A DNA stretch of 64,000 bases from JARRNE01 sp963824085 (GTDB lineage Bacteria > Pseudomonadota > Gammaproteobacteria > Chromatiales > Chromatiaceae). Location of the stretch: assembly GCA_963824085.1 (NCBI GenBank), contig CAWGNT010000003.1, positions 1-64,000 on the forward strand. The letters are read 5' to 3'. The notes below the pieces were generated by a model. It had not been told where the DNA came from and did no database searches. It saw only the letters and a program-made list of their open reading frames with translations. How positions within the stretch are numbered: position 1 is the first letter of the stretch; every line of letters begins with the position of its first letter. The position numbers and the translations under genes were made by a program. Positions 1 to 8,189 of the stretch are shown piece by piece.

Positions 1-61
1 GGCGCACCGACAAGCATTCCGCGGCTCGCCCAGTCGTGAGTCGACCGATACTAAATCTCAC

Positions 62-237
62 CTTCCGAGCTGGCGCTATACCTCAGCTGTGGGCCAGGGA
101 TCGGGTGCGGGCCGTCGGGACGCGCCGTGAACACTTCCATTTAGTCTCGACGGCGCCGTCCATGGCGCCGATGGTCCCGTCGACCCGCAGCCAACCCGCC
201 TAACGAACAGTCCAGCTGAGGCACGATGCTAATCACC
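62..237 (+). repeat. NPE nested-palindrome element, copy 1 (subtype I)
   Basis: Intergenic element matching the copies near 12.9, 15.5 and 42.7 kb. It starts with GCGCTATACCTCAGCTG (73-89), continues through a core with CGCCGTGAACAC (122-133), and has the inner hairpin GGCGCC-GTCCAT-GGCGCC (152-169). The right end, ATGCTAATCACC (226-237), corresponds to the terminal repeat of the 42.7 kb copy. The stop codon of the neighbouring broken EamA gene lies inside this right terminus. Confidence 0.75.
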
Positions 238-649
238 TAAAGAGGATAACCCCTCCTGCCTGCAGGAGCGTAAACCGTTCCCCCAACACCAACGCGGCGA
301 GGACAATTGCGGTGATCGGCCAGATGGAGAACACAATGCTCCCCGTAATGGCTGACGTGTAGCCCAGGGCGACAAACATGCAACCCTGGGTGAAGCTCAG
401 CGCGACAGCGCCGATCAGGATGATCGCCACGAAATGCGTTCGCAGCTGGGTCGCCATGTCCCTGAAATGCGCCGTGGCGAACGGGAGCAGGCACAGTAAC
501 GCCGCCAGCATGCGGCAAAATACCATGGTCCAGGGCGGAGTGTAGACACTGGCCCATTTGACCGCGACGAAAGTGCCTCCCCCGAGGAGCCAGGCCAGCG
601 CAAGCAGTGCGAGCGCCCGCGCTCGCTGAGCCTCGGTCGTCGCGGTTTC
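233..649 (-). pseudogene. Truncated EamA/DMT-family permease
   Basis: This frame encodes about 138 residues that read as the N-terminal half of an EamA (drug/metabolite transporter) permease, an inner-membrane protein normally near 290-300 residues. Hydrophobic helices are visible around LALLALAWLLGGGTFVAVKW, TMVFCRMLAALLCLLPFA, VAIILIGAVALSFTQGCMF and SIVFSIWPITAIVLAALVLG, followed by the family-typical GERFTLLQAGGV. The second half is missing: the frame runs into the terminal repeat of the adjacent NPE and stops there (TGA at 233-235). There is no start codon at the other end, only an in-frame stop at 650-652. I read it as a gene broken by the element. The substrate cannot be inferred. Confidence 0.7.
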
Positions 650-1348
650 CTACGGAGCGGCACTGAGTACGTGAATGGCATGAACCGCCATGGTGTTCCT
701 CCTCGACCTCGGTTACGTGCGCCCGCGCGACACCACGTAATGTCCGCGAATACGGACATCCGTCCGGTGAGCTGTCGTCACAGGGTCTCCGCCACGTCGG
801 CGCGGATCGCCGTGGCCTTCGCGCGAATTGTAGGGGCGGCCGTGAAGCGCCAGGACTTAAGGAGATGCGCGGCGCGATCCAGCACGGCGTCTCAAAGACG
901 ACGTTGGTGACGAGCCCGATCTGCTCCTCGATCGGAATGCCCGTCTCGCACCGACGAGTCGCGTATGCCAAGTATTGTAGTCAAGGATTTTTTCTCGTCT
1001 GACCCAGCCGATTGGTTGGGACGCATTCATTCATTGGACAAGCTCGCCGCGCGTGCGCAACGAAACTGCGGCATCGCGACGAGAGCACCGTATGGTCGTG
1101 AATGCGAGTGTGGAGCACGTCTACACACCTCCAATCATCTGATACTCATACTCATACGGTGCGTCCCGAGGCAAACGGCGCGGGAAAGCGAGGCTAATCC
1201 CATGCCTGTCCCCGAACTACTGCACGGTCACCCGAGATCGACGAAACCTTTGTAGCCACGAGGCCGCCGCCGATCGATCCGGGGAACACGGTGGTCCACG
1301 CCGTGGGATGCCGCTTACGCGCCGCAGGCCGCGGACACTGGCATCCTG
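650..1348. other. Interval without intact gene; one possible unknown relic
   Basis: No intact gene is visible. On the minus strand at about 778-960 two adjoining frames look protein-like: the upstream part contains TGIPIEEQIGLVTNVVFE, and after a frame change the downstream part reads RAAHLLKSWRFTAAPTIRA and ends at a TGA (778-780). Together they could be the C-terminal end of a frameshifted gene, but I do not recognise the family. The rest (965-1348) shows nothing I can support. Confidence 0.3.
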
Positions 1349-1913
1349 TCACTCGGTGTCCTCGCCCACATGCCTGGCGATATAACGGTACAAGTTGCGG
1401 AAGCGGTTTGGGTCGTCTCCGCCAACCAGCGGGTCCGCCACATTACGCTGAGAAGCAGCGACACCATCCAACTGCTCTTGGGTCAGGCACGCCTCCAGCA
1501 CGGGAAACAACTTGCTCTCCTCCAGATGTCTTGAGATGCTCGCGCTGCGCGGCGATGAACTGGCGGCCTTCGACCTCCACTTCTTCGCGCTCCACGACGT
1601 CACCCTGCATGATCCCTTCCAGCGACTCGCGGAACTCGCGGGCCAGGCCCGTGAGCTTGCGGTGCTGCTCGCTCACTCGCGCGAAGGTTTCGGGGGATAT
1701 TCGGCAAGCACCCTTGGCAAGCTCGAAGAGCTGGTCCTCGAGAGGGTGATGGTGTTGCTCAGCGTGGCTTTCGATGTAGTCCAGCAACTCAATCTTGAGA
1801 TCGAAATCCGAGTCCCGACCGGCGTGAAAATCGTTCAGCTCCGATTCCAGCAGATCAAGCAGACGAGTCATGTTGAAGTGCTCGCGGTGCAGCTTCTGAA
1901 AAAGGCTGTGCAT
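1349..1913 (-). pseudogene. Hemerythrin HHE-domain protein, frameshifted
   Basis: The gene starts at 1913 (MHSLFQKLHREHFNM) and is a hemerythrin-like cation-binding (HHE) protein, a four-helix bundle that binds a di-iron centre and usually senses or buffers oxygen, NO or iron. Candidate ligand motifs are visible: HREHF near residue 9, SHAEQHHHPLEDQLFE in the second helix, EQHRKL in the third, and REHLK followed by HLEESKLFPVLE in the fourth. The last motif is split between two frames: one extra base near 1529 moves the reading frame, and the C-terminal part continues to TGA at 1349-1351. Repaired, the protein would be about 187 residues. The rest of the sequence is well preserved, so a recent mutation or an assembly indel is as likely as old decay. 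Confidence 0.75.
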
Positions 1914-2028
1914 AGCATCCTCCTCTGGTGCCCTTGAGCCCAGCCGCCAGGGGTGTCCTCCGGCGCCAAGGCGAAAGGCTGCGTTAGCGGATCATAGCAG
2001 TACACTCGGCCCGTTCTGTCGCCACTAG

Positions 2029-2169
2029 CCTACCGGGGAATGCCTGGGGTTGAGCCACCGCAACCTGATATGGAACATCCTGGCCAGACTGGGCTTGGTT
2101 GACGCCGATCCGAACGACCTGCTCCTCTCTTTCCTGCCCGTTTCCGATACGCTCGATAAGGGAGGCTGA
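2029..2169 (+). pseudogene. Fossil of a long-chain acyl-CoA synthetase
   Basis: A 47-codon open stretch between TAG (2026-2028) and TGA (2167-2169) reads PTGECLGLSHRNLIWNILAR and then DLLLSFLPVSDTLDKGG. This resembles the AMP-dependent long-chain fatty acid CoA ligase segment from the phosphate-binding loop and conserved LSHRN to the LSFLP-LSHTLER region. The loop is degraded (TGECLG where TGxPKG is expected) and nothing before or after continues the enzyme, so it is a fossil of about 45 residues from a protein of around 600. Identification rests on these two conserved motifs only. Confidence 0.6.
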
Positions 2170-2388
2170 GACTTGTCGCAATCGGGACACCGAAGCGCAA
2201 GGTCCGCAGGTGGACGTTGCTGTCGTTAAGAGTTTCTCGATCAGCTTCGGGGCCGTCCCCCCCAGCCGCCTGATAGAGTCAAGGCTATATTGCCTCAGGG
2301 TGCACGGTAGAAACGAAACGCTCGGATCGTCCGCGTTCCCGTGGCTCCGCAACGCTTTGCAGCAATCCGCGACCTGGCCCGCGCCTCT

Positions 2389-2463
2389 CGCCTCGCCGTG
2401 AAGCGCACCCTTACTATCGACGCCACCGCGTGCGGCGGCAACGCCTCGCTGATCGAGTTGCAC
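2389..2463 (+). pseudogene. Fossil of the PutA C-terminus
   Basis: This short plus-strand frame reads VKRTLTIDATACGGNASLIE. The extreme C-terminus of proline/P5C dehydrogenase PutA has the pattern R(S/T)LS(V/I)NTAAAGGNASLM, which it matches closely. No other part of PutA is present. About 20 residues are informative, so the call is tentative. Confidence 0.45.
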
Positions 2464-2570
2464 AACGAGCAAGAACAGAGCAATCACTCACAGCGCCTGT
2501 GGACTTCAAGAGCTTGCCTGACGACGCCAACGGTGCCGGAGTAGCGGACGGACTCACGACTGGACAATAT

Positions 2571-3194
2571 TTAGTGCGTCGTATGTTGTTGCCAACCATA
2601 CAAGTGAGTGATCAATAGGTCGTAGGACGCGTTGGCCAGCTCCCCATTGCCGCTACGCGTGGAAATGATGCTGTGGTTGTGGCAGAGCAGACGCCACGGG
2701 CGGTGGTCATCGTGCTTATCGATATCCGCTTTCAAAAAGGCCTCTGCGGCATGCGGTGTGTGTAGGCTGACCTCATACAACACGTCCAGTTCGCAGCGGT
2801 CAAGTGTGCCGTTGGCCGCCATGGTGAGGCCGTTGACGATCAATCCCATTTCACGGATCTCTCCGTGCCGCTTGGCGACCCACAAACCGATCGAAAGGGC
2901 TAGGGCGTTGATGATGCGGTGTTGCCCCGACTTGTCTTCGATCAGAAAATGCAGTCGCTTAAGCAACCGCAGGACAGCCTCGCCAAGATCGGTGGCATGC
3001 TGTGGACGGTAGTGTGCATTGCCCGTTTCCTCGCCTAACAGGGTCCGGCAAAAAGTGGCTGCCGTCGTTTCGGCATCGATCAGGAACGACAGATGCCGCT
3101 CTCTGGGAACCGCAGCGATCAGGGTGTTCAACTCAGTGTGAGTCAAGTCAGATCGCCGAATAGAAGGTTCGTGGCTCAGCATAATGTCGCCCAT
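2571..3194 (-). CDS. Hypothetical protein upstream of the apr operon
   Basis: An open frame of 207 residues, transcribed away from aprM. I do not recognise a family. The product is soluble-looking: no signal peptide, no membrane segment, a mixed helical composition with many acidic and histidine residues (PQHATDLGEAVLRLLKRLHF, KADIDKHDDHRPWRLLCHNH). Codon usage is less GC-biased than in the core genes nearby. The start at 3194 gives MGDIMLSHEP; a second ATG four codons in is equally possible. It shares the 255-base intergenic region with aprM, but no functional link is shown by the sequence. Confidence 0.55.
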   Translation of the reverse strand: MGDIMLSHEPSIRRSDLTHTELNTLIAAVPRERHLSFLIDAETTAATFCRTLLGEETGNAHYRPQHATDLGEAVLRLLKRLHFLIEDKSGQHRIINALALSIGLWVAKRHGEIREMGLIVNGLTMAANGTLDRCELDVLYEVSLHTPHAAEAFLKADIDKHDDHRPWRLLCHNHSIISTRSGNGELANASYDLLITHLYGWQQHTTH

Positions 3195-3449
3195 TCAAGG
3201 AACCAGAACTGAGAGTGATTTGCATTCATGCTCTTCGTTGCGCCAAGACGCGATAAATGGGGTTTATGTCCCGTCGGATGCTCGTCGGGAGAAAAGCGAA
3301 AACAACTAGCGGAAAACGCGATTTTACAATAACATACGCGTTATAAGAACTTTTTTGGGCATGCGCAGAAAACATTGGCTAGAAGCAAAAATACCAATCG
3401 TTTAATATACTAAGGTGCTTAATTACACACCCAGAGGAAGCCAGCAGAG
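3195..3449 (+). promoter_or_regulatory. AT-rich region driving aprMBA (putative)
   Basis: This divergent intergenic region is clearly more AT-rich than its surroundings (for example 3326-3413), as expected of a strong promoter region. A good -10 candidate, TATACT, lies at 3406-3411. A -35 at standard spacing is not convincing; TTGGCT at 3375-3380 is too far away. AGAGGAAG at 3433-3440 is a good ribosome-binding site for the ATG at 3450. Confidence 0.4.
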
Positions 3450-4301
3450 ATGGTTACGAGTAATCCCTTCGCCGAACTCTCGTCGTTCATTCCGGTTGCC
3501 GTCATGCAGGGGTGGGTCGTCCTGATGGTCATCTTCGTCATCGGTGGCACCGTGCTCGACATGATCCACAAAGGCAGCGCCAAGTACTTCTTTGAGAATG
3601 CTAAGAGGGCGAAGAAAAGCGCCAAGCGCACGGTGAGTGGCGGCGAGAAGGTGTCATTGGCCCTGCAAACCCTAGCCAGCGAGGTACTGACCTCGGCGGA
3701 GTTCGCGAAGCCGCGTCGTCGGGTATCTCACCTGTTCACCATGTACGGGTTCATCATTTTCGTCGTCACGACCGTCATTCTGATCTTTTCCCTCCCGACG
3801 TCGGCCGACCAGACCCCGGCGCTCGTGCCGTTGTTGTGGCATGTTGGTGCCTTGATGCTGTGCTTCGGCGGCTATTGGTTCTGGTTCTTTATTCGCGCCG
3901 ATGTCTCTGCCGAGGGCTATCCCTGGTATCGCTTGGTGCGCGCCGATCTGTTCATCGTCTCGTTACTTGCCACGGCTACCTTCGGGTTGATCTGGTCGGT
4001 GTTGCAGTCCGCTGGGGCCGGTGGCTGGAGCACGCTTGTCTTCGCACTCTTCGCCATTGCCGCAACGACACTGTTCAGCACCGTGCTGTGGTCGAAGTTC
4101 GCGCACATGTTCTTCAAGCCGGCGGCGGCCTTTCAGAAGCGCGTGATTAAGGCCGACGAGTCGCGCGAGAATCTGCCCGCCGAATACGACCTGACGGATC
4201 CCCAGGTCCAGGCAAAGTATCCTGACATCCCCGAGTACATGGGCAAGAACCCACCCAATATGGGGCTTGGCATCAAGCGTGAAGCACCGCAACACTACTG
4301 A
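3450..4301 (+). CDS. aprM: AprM, membrane anchor of APS reductase
   Basis: AprM is the inner-membrane subunit found with AprBA in purple sulfur bacteria and related oxidisers, where it is thought to pass electrons from APS reductase to the quinone pool. The 283-residue product has about five hydrophobic segments (roughly residues 16-38, 93-115, 127-150, 168-188 and 195-222), the third with the aromatic run GGYWFWFFI, and a hydrophilic C-terminal tail of about 60 residues (EYDLTDPQVQAKYPDIPEYM) that could contact the cytoplasmic AprBA dimer. It is the first gene of the operon, 43 bases before aprB, with a clear ribosome-binding site. Identification rests on the membrane topology, the gene order M-B-A and length. 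A qmoABC-type partner is not present in the window. Confidence 0.88.
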   Translation: MVTSNPFAELSSFIPVAVMQGWVVLMVIFVIGGTVLDMIHKGSAKYFFENAKRAKKSAKRTVSGGEKVSLALQTLASEVLTSAEFAKPRRRVSHLFTMYGFIIFVVTTVILIFSLPTSADQTPALVPLLWHVGALMLCFGGYWFWFFIRADVSAEGYPWYRLVRADLFIVSLLATATFGLIWSVLQSAGAGGWSTLVFALFAIAATTLFSTVLWSKFAHMFFKPAAAFQKRVIKADESRENLPAEYDLTDPQVQAKYPDIPEYMGKNPPNMGLGIKREAPQHY

Positions 4302-4344
4302 TGATATCGATGCGTTGAATCGAATCACGAAGAGGAACTGAGCT

Positions 4345-4830
4345 ATGCCGACTTTTGTTTATATGACCCGCTGCGATGGCTGTGGGGAATGCGTTGATAT
4401 CTGCCCGTCGGACATCATGCACATCGATACCACTGTGCGGCGCGCTTACAACATCGAGCCGAACATGTGCTGGGAGTGCTACTCCTGTGTCAAGGCCTGC
4501 CCACACCAGGCGATCGACGTTCGCGGTTATGCGGATTTCGCCCCCCTGGGCCACTCGGTACGAGTGAAGCGTGACGAGGAGAAAGGCGTCATCGCTTGGA
4601 GAATCAAGTTCCGGAATGGCGAAAAAGACATGGATCTGCTTGCGCCTATCACGACCAAGCCTTGGGGGAAGCATATCCCGCAGCTTCGTGATGCGCCCGC
4701 ACCTACGAAGGAACAGCGTGACGGCCAGTTGCTGTTTAACGAGCCCAAGTACATTCGTTTCGACGAAGGTGGTCTCCACACTCTCAAGTCGAATGGTTTG
4801 AAGATGGTAGCTGGGGTGGAGGCCTACTAA
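4345..4830 (+). CDS. aprB: APS reductase beta subunit (iron-sulfur)
   Basis: AprB is the electron-transfer subunit of dissimilatory adenylylsulfate reductase; with AprA it interconverts APS and sulfite plus AMP in the cytoplasm. In sulfur oxidisers the reaction runs from sulfite to APS. The 161-residue protein has two ferredoxin-type cysteine sets for two [4Fe-4S] clusters: Cys10, 13, 16, 20 and Cys42, 45, 48, 52. The C-terminal third (EPKYIRFDEGGLHTLKS) is the tail that embraces AprA in known structures. It starts 43 bases after aprM behind GAGGAAC and ends 2 bases before aprA, so translation of the pair is probably coupled. Confidence 0.96.
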   Translation: MPTFVYMTRCDGCGECVDICPSDIMHIDTTVRRAYNIEPNMCWECYSCVKACPHQAIDVRGYADFAPLGHSVRVKRDEEKGVIAWRIKFRNGEKDMDLLAPITTKPWGKHIPQLRDAPAPTKEQRDGQLLFNEPKYIRFDEGGLHTLKSNGLKMVAGVEAY

Positions 4831-4832
4831 GA

Positions 4833-6704
4833 ATGGCTTACAAGACAATCATAGAAGACAACATCGATATCCTGGTTGCAGGTGCAGGTCTCGGTGGTAC
4901 CGGTGCGGCTTTCGAGGCCAGATACTGGGGGCAGGACAAGAAGATCGTCATCGCCGAAAAAGCGAACATCGACCGCTCGGGCGCTGTGGCGCAGGGCCTG
5001 TACGCGATCAACTGCTACATGGGTACCCGATTCGGTGAGAATAACCCCGAAGACCACGTCCGGTACGCACGTATCGATTTGATGGGCATGGTGCGCGAAG
5101 ACCTGCTGTTCGACATGGCGCGTCACGTCGACTCCGCGGTGCACCAATTCGAGGAGTGGGGCCTGCCCCTGATGCGCAACCCAAAGACCGGCGCCTACCA
5201 GCGTGAAGGCCGCTGGCAGATCATGATTCACGGTGAGTCCTACAAGCCGATCGTCGCGGAAGCCGCGAAAAAGTCGGCAGACAAGGTCTTCAACCGTATC
5301 TGCGTCACCCATCTGCTGATGGATGAGAGCAAGCCCAACCGCGTCGCTGGCGCTGTGGGTTTCAACGTGCGTACTGGTAACTACCACGTATTCAAGTCCA
5401 AGACCGTGATCGTCGGCGCCGGTGGCGCTTCCAACATCTACAAGCCGCGCTCGGTGGGCGAGGGCGCTGGTCGTGTCTGGTACGCACCCTGGTCTTCCGG
5501 TTCCGCCTATGGCCTGCTGATTGGCGCCGGTGCCAAGATGACTCAGATGGAGAACCGGATCGTACTGGCCCGCTTCAAGGACGGTTACGGTCCGGTGGGT
5601 GCCTACTTCCTGCACCTCAAGACCTACACCCAGAACGGCCTGGGAGAAGAGTACGAGTCGAAGTGGTTTCCCGCACTGGAGGAAATGGTCGGTAAGCGAT
5701 ACCTGGATATCGAAGCGTCTCACCTTACCCATCGTCCCATCCCGACCTGTCTGCGTAACCACGCCTTCATCTCCGAGGTGAACGCCGGCCGTGGCCCGAT
5801 CCACATGGTGACGATGCAGTCCTTCCAGGATCCGCATTTGGAGGAGATCGGCTGGCACAACTTCCTGGGCATGACCGTTGGCCAGGCCGTGCTGTGGGCG
5901 GCGACCGACGTCAACCCGAAGGAGGAAAATCCGGAGCTGACCACCTCCGAGCCGTACGTCATGGGCTCTCACGCCACCGGTTGCGGCGCCTGGTGCTCCG
6001 GTCCGGAGGATGTTTCCCCGCCCGAATACTTCTGGGGCTACAACCGCATGACCACGGTCGAAGGCCTGTTCGGCGCCGGTGACGCGGTCGGTGGTACGCC
6101 GCACGCCTTCTCGTCCGGCTCCTTCACCGAAGGGCGGCTCGCAGCCAAGGCGGCCTGCAAGTACATCGATGACGGCAAGGCCGAAGGCATCCGTGTCTCC
6201 GATGAGCAGATCAACCGCCGCAAGGAAGAGGTCTACAAGCCGATGGAGCATTACAAGATCTATCGGAACGAGATCACAGCGGGCACCGTCAACCCCAACT
6301 ACATCAACCCGCACCAGGGCCTGGATCGCCTGCAGAAGCTGATGGACGAGTACGCAGGTGGCGTGACCGTCAGCTACATGACCAACGAGAAATTGTTGAA
6401 CATCGGCCTGAAGAAGATGAAGATCCTGGAAGAGGATCTGGAGAAGGTCGCTGCGGAGAATATCCACGAGCTGCTGCGCGCCTGGGAGCTGAAGCACCGT
6501 CATCTGACCTCTGAGGCTGTCTTCCATCACACGCTGTTCCGCAAGGAAACCCGCTGGCCGGGCTACTATTATCGCGGTGACCACATGAAGGTGGACGACG
6601 AGAACTGGCATGTGCTGACCGTTTCCCGCCGTGACCCGCAAAACGGTGAGTACACGATGGAGAAGGCGCCGTGTTACCACCTGGTGGAGGACAAGGCGGA
6701 GTAA
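4833..6704 (+). CDS. aprA: APS reductase alpha subunit (FAD)
   Basis: AprA carries FAD and the active site where sulfite and AMP are joined to APS (or the reverse). The 623-residue length is normal for the family. The N-terminal Rossmann motif GAGLGG is at residues 17-22 in ILVAGAGLGGTGAAFEA; the FAD-binding region returns with VIVGAGGASNIYKPRSVGEG and, in the second half, GLFGAGDAVGGTPHAFSSGS. All of these are conserved in the fumarate reductase-like flavoprotein fold. The direction (oxidative) is inferred from the accompanying AprM, not from AprA itself. No ATP sulfurylase gene (sat) is nearby, so APS use must be encoded elsewhere. The long open frame on the opposite strand is a codon-bias shadow. 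Confidence 0.97.
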   Translation: MAYKTIIEDNIDILVAGAGLGGTGAAFEARYWGQDKKIVIAEKANIDRSGAVAQGLYAINCYMGTRFGENNPEDHVRYARIDLMGMVREDLLFDMARHVDSAVHQFEEWGLPLMRNPKTGAYQREGRWQIMIHGESYKPIVAEAAKKSADKVFNRICVTHLLMDESKPNRVAGAVGFNVRTGNYHVFKSKTVIVGAGGASNIYKPRSVGEGAGRVWYAPWSSGSAYGLLIGAGAKMTQMENRIVLARFKDGYGPVGAYFLHLKTYTQNGLGEEYESKWFPALEEMVGKRYLDIEASHLTHRPIPTCLRNHAFISEVNAGRGPIHMVTMQSFQDPHLEEIGWHNFLGMTVGQAVLWAATDVNPKEENPELTTSEPYVMGSHATGCGAWCSGPEDVSPPEYFWGYNRMTTVEGLFGAGDAVGGTPHAFSSGSFTEGRLAAKAACKYIDDGKAEGIRVSDEQINRRKEEVYKPMEHYKIYRNEITAGTVNPNYINPHQGLDRLQKLMDEYAGGVTVSYMTNEKLLNIGLKKMKILEEDLEKVAAENIHELLRAWELKHRHLTSEAVFHHTLFRKETRWPGYYYRGDHMKVDDENWHVLTVSRRDPQNGEYTMEKAPCYHLVEDKAE

Positions 6705-6715
6705 TAGGGAGACAA

Positions 6716-6780
6716 GGGTGCCTCGAGCGACTCGAGGCACCCGCGAAAAGATCAACATGTCTTATGTTGATCTTTTTTTG
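6716..6780 (+). terminator. Double hairpin terminator of aprMBA
   Basis: Two hairpins follow aprA. The first is a perfect 12-base stem GGGTGCCTCGAG / CTCGAGGCACCC (6716-6727, 6731-6742) with a 3-base loop. The second is a perfect 13-base stem AAAAGATCAACAT / ATGTTGATCTTTT (6746-6758, 6764-6776) running into a T tract (6773-6779), a classical intrinsic terminator. Confidence 0.9.
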
Positions 6781-6824
6781 TGGCCCGAGCGAAATGGGGC
6801 CAGTGAAAGCGTAGAGAATTTCAG

Positions 6825-7175
6825 ATGAACATCATCGAAAACACCGACCAGGAGATCCTGGCGATAGCCGATCCCTGGTGGGATGAACTGGTCGAGTACT
6901 CCAATAAGGGCCAGTACGGTAAATTCATCCGGAATTTTGCTTACTCCCTGATGCAAGGCCTCAATGAGATCGAAGTGGGAAAGCAGTTTTCCCAGAGTGA
7001 TTTGGCTCGGAACCTATCCAAGGACCGGGATTTCCTCGGCATCATTCGTCGGGGTGAACACGTCACTGTCCTGTATCGGGTGCGCAACACCAAGAAGCCA
7101 GGCGAATGGCTGGGGAGACTAGTTCTCGGCTATGAGAAAGGCCAGGTCAAGATTTTTGGGGCATCAATTTTCTAG
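6825..7175 (+). CDS. Conserved-looking hypothetical protein after aprA
   Basis: A 116-residue acidic, soluble protein without signal peptide or membrane segment (MNIIENTDQEILAIADPWWD at the N-terminus). I do not recognise the family. It begins 45 bases after the apr terminator and its TAG is directly followed by the frame of the SlyD-like gene, so the two form an operon. Codon usage resembles aprMBA, and the strong clean frame argues for a real gene. A role in sulfur metabolism is only suggested by position. Confidence 0.7.
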   Translation: MNIIENTDQEILAIADPWWDELVEYSNKGQYGKFIRNFAYSLMQGLNEIEVGKQFSQSDLARNLSKDRDFLGIIRRGEHVTVLYRVRNTKKPGEWLGRLVLGYEKGQVKIFGASIF

Positions 7176-7181
7176 GTGACC

Positions 7182-7688
7182 ATGAAAGAGACTGTCCAAG
7201 CCAACAAATTCGTCGAGCTCACCTACAAGGTGATCGATGAACAGACCGGGAGCGTTCTCACCTCGGTGGAGTTTCCGCTGGGTTATGTCCACGGCACCAA
7301 TGAAGTCCTCGCTCCCCAGGTCATGGCAGAGCTGGAAGGCAAGTCCGTTGGCGATGTCATCGAGGTCCCCATCGACTGCAACAAGATTTACGGCCCTCGT
7401 GACGAATCCCTGGTGATCACGGATTACATCGAAAACGTTCCGGTCGAATACCGTCACGTCGGAACGGCCATCTTGATGGAAAACGACAAAGGCCAGACCA
7501 AGAGTTTTCTGGTCACCCGGGTAGACGAAAAGACCCTGACCATCGACGGCAACAATCCCCTCTGCGGCAGGGAGGTCATTTTCAAGCTCGAAATACTGAC
7601 CGTCCGCGATGCCACCAGCGAAGAAATCGAGGCGGGAGGGAAGGTCGATCCAGGGCCCAAGGTCGCCGGCGTGAAAGTGCCGATCTGA
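7182..7688 (+). CDS. FKBP-type peptidyl-prolyl isomerase, SlyD-like
   Basis: A 168-residue cytoplasmic FKBP-type isomerase and chaperone of the SlyD kind. It starts with the FKBP strand VELTYKVIDEQTGSVLTS, has GYVHGTNEVLAPQVMAELEG (the SlyD hallmark region where most members have a G-x-G-x-L-IPG-LE pattern), then an inserted IF chaperone domain around residues 70-120 and the return segment TIDGNNPLCGREVIFKLEIL, close to the SlyD signature DGNHPLAGK. The histidine-rich metal-binding tail of E. coli SlyD is absent. An upstream in-frame GTG at 7176 abuts the previous stop; I chose the ATG at 7182. It may assist folding of a neighbouring metalloprotein, which is inference. Confidence 0.85.
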   Translation: MKETVQANKFVELTYKVIDEQTGSVLTSVEFPLGYVHGTNEVLAPQVMAELEGKSVGDVIEVPIDCNKIYGPRDESLVITDYIENVPVEYRHVGTAILMENDKGQTKSFLVTRVDEKTLTIDGNNPLCGREVIFKLEILTVRDATSEEIEAGGKVDPGPKVAGVKVPI

Positions 7689-7704
7689 ATTTGACCTAAC
7701 TGGC

Positions 7705-7730
7705 GCCATCTTTCCGTTTTGAAAGATGGC
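7705..7730 (+). terminator. Hairpin after the SlyD-like gene
   Basis: Perfect 10-base stem GCCATCTTTC / GAAAGATGGC (7705-7714, 7721-7730) with loop CGTTTT. It lacks a T tract, so it may be a processing or stability hairpin between this gene and the small gene at 7805. Confidence 0.5.
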
Positions 7731-7804
7731 AAGACAACGGTGTCGGGATAGTTTTTAACTGCAACGTCCTGCAGCGGCAATCCCGCGATTTCAGCGAGAG
7801 GTGA

Positions 7805-7969
7805 ATGATGAGCAAGCAAAAGCAAGACAAGCCAAAAATCCCAGACGGCCATACGCGCTATCTGACGACCCGTCAGAAAGAGCCCAACGAAAAGGGGTTC
7901 GTCGGCTACGACACCATTTGGGAGCCGTGGCAGAAGGAAGTCGAATACACCACCCCAAAAAAGCCCTAA
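7805..7969 (+). CDS. Small hypothetical protein (54 residues)
   Basis: A short frame with two tandem ATGs (7805 and 7808) behind AGAGG at 7797-7801. The product is hydrophilic and lysine-rich at both ends (MMSKQKQDKPKIPDGHTRYL at the start, YTTPKKP at the end) with aromatic centre residues GFVGYDTIWEPW. It has no membrane segment. Regular spacing behind a good ribosome-binding site and position inside the apr-downstream gene set support it as real. I do not recognise a family. Confidence 0.6.
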   Translation: MMSKQKQDKPKIPDGHTRYLTTRQKEPNEKGFVGYDTIWEPWQKEVEYTTPKKP

Positions 7970-8189
7970 GGCGTCCGGCCGCGCGGACCCAGACGTAAAC
8001 GCTGGAATTTAGCGTTGCCCGTTCGGGCCCCGAAAGGCATTTTTCAGTGTTTTTCTGAGAGGGCGCGCGGCTGTCAAATCGAGGAGGTGGTACTGACTGG
8101 AGCAGTACGAGTCAGCTCGCTCTCTACCCGATACGTTGGCGGTCTGGTGGGGTTGTGCTGGTATCACAATCTCTTGAATAGGACTGGCG
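7970..8189 (+). other. Spacer before 8190 gene
   Basis: 220 bases without a supported gene. It contains a short purine-rich run (GAGGAGGTGGTA, 8082-8093) that resembles a ribosome-binding site but leads to no convincing frame. Confidence 0.3.

Larger units (their letters stand above)
1914..2570. other. Intergenic graveyard between hemerythrin gene and 2571-3194
   Basis: No intact gene. It contains two short plus-strand fossils annotated separately: an acyl-CoA synthetase piece (2029-2169) and a PutA C-terminal piece (2389-2463). The remainder shows no frame I would defend. Confidence 0.5.

Noticed and set aside
4827..6758. A 643-codon open frame antisense to aprA
   Set aside because: It mirrors aprA exactly, is rich in Val/Leu/His from reversed GC-rich codons, matches no family I know and has no ribosome-binding site. 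aprA itself is certain.
7164..7709. 181-codon frame antisense to the SlyD-like gene
   Set aside because: Shadow of a gene with clear FKBP motifs; no independent support.
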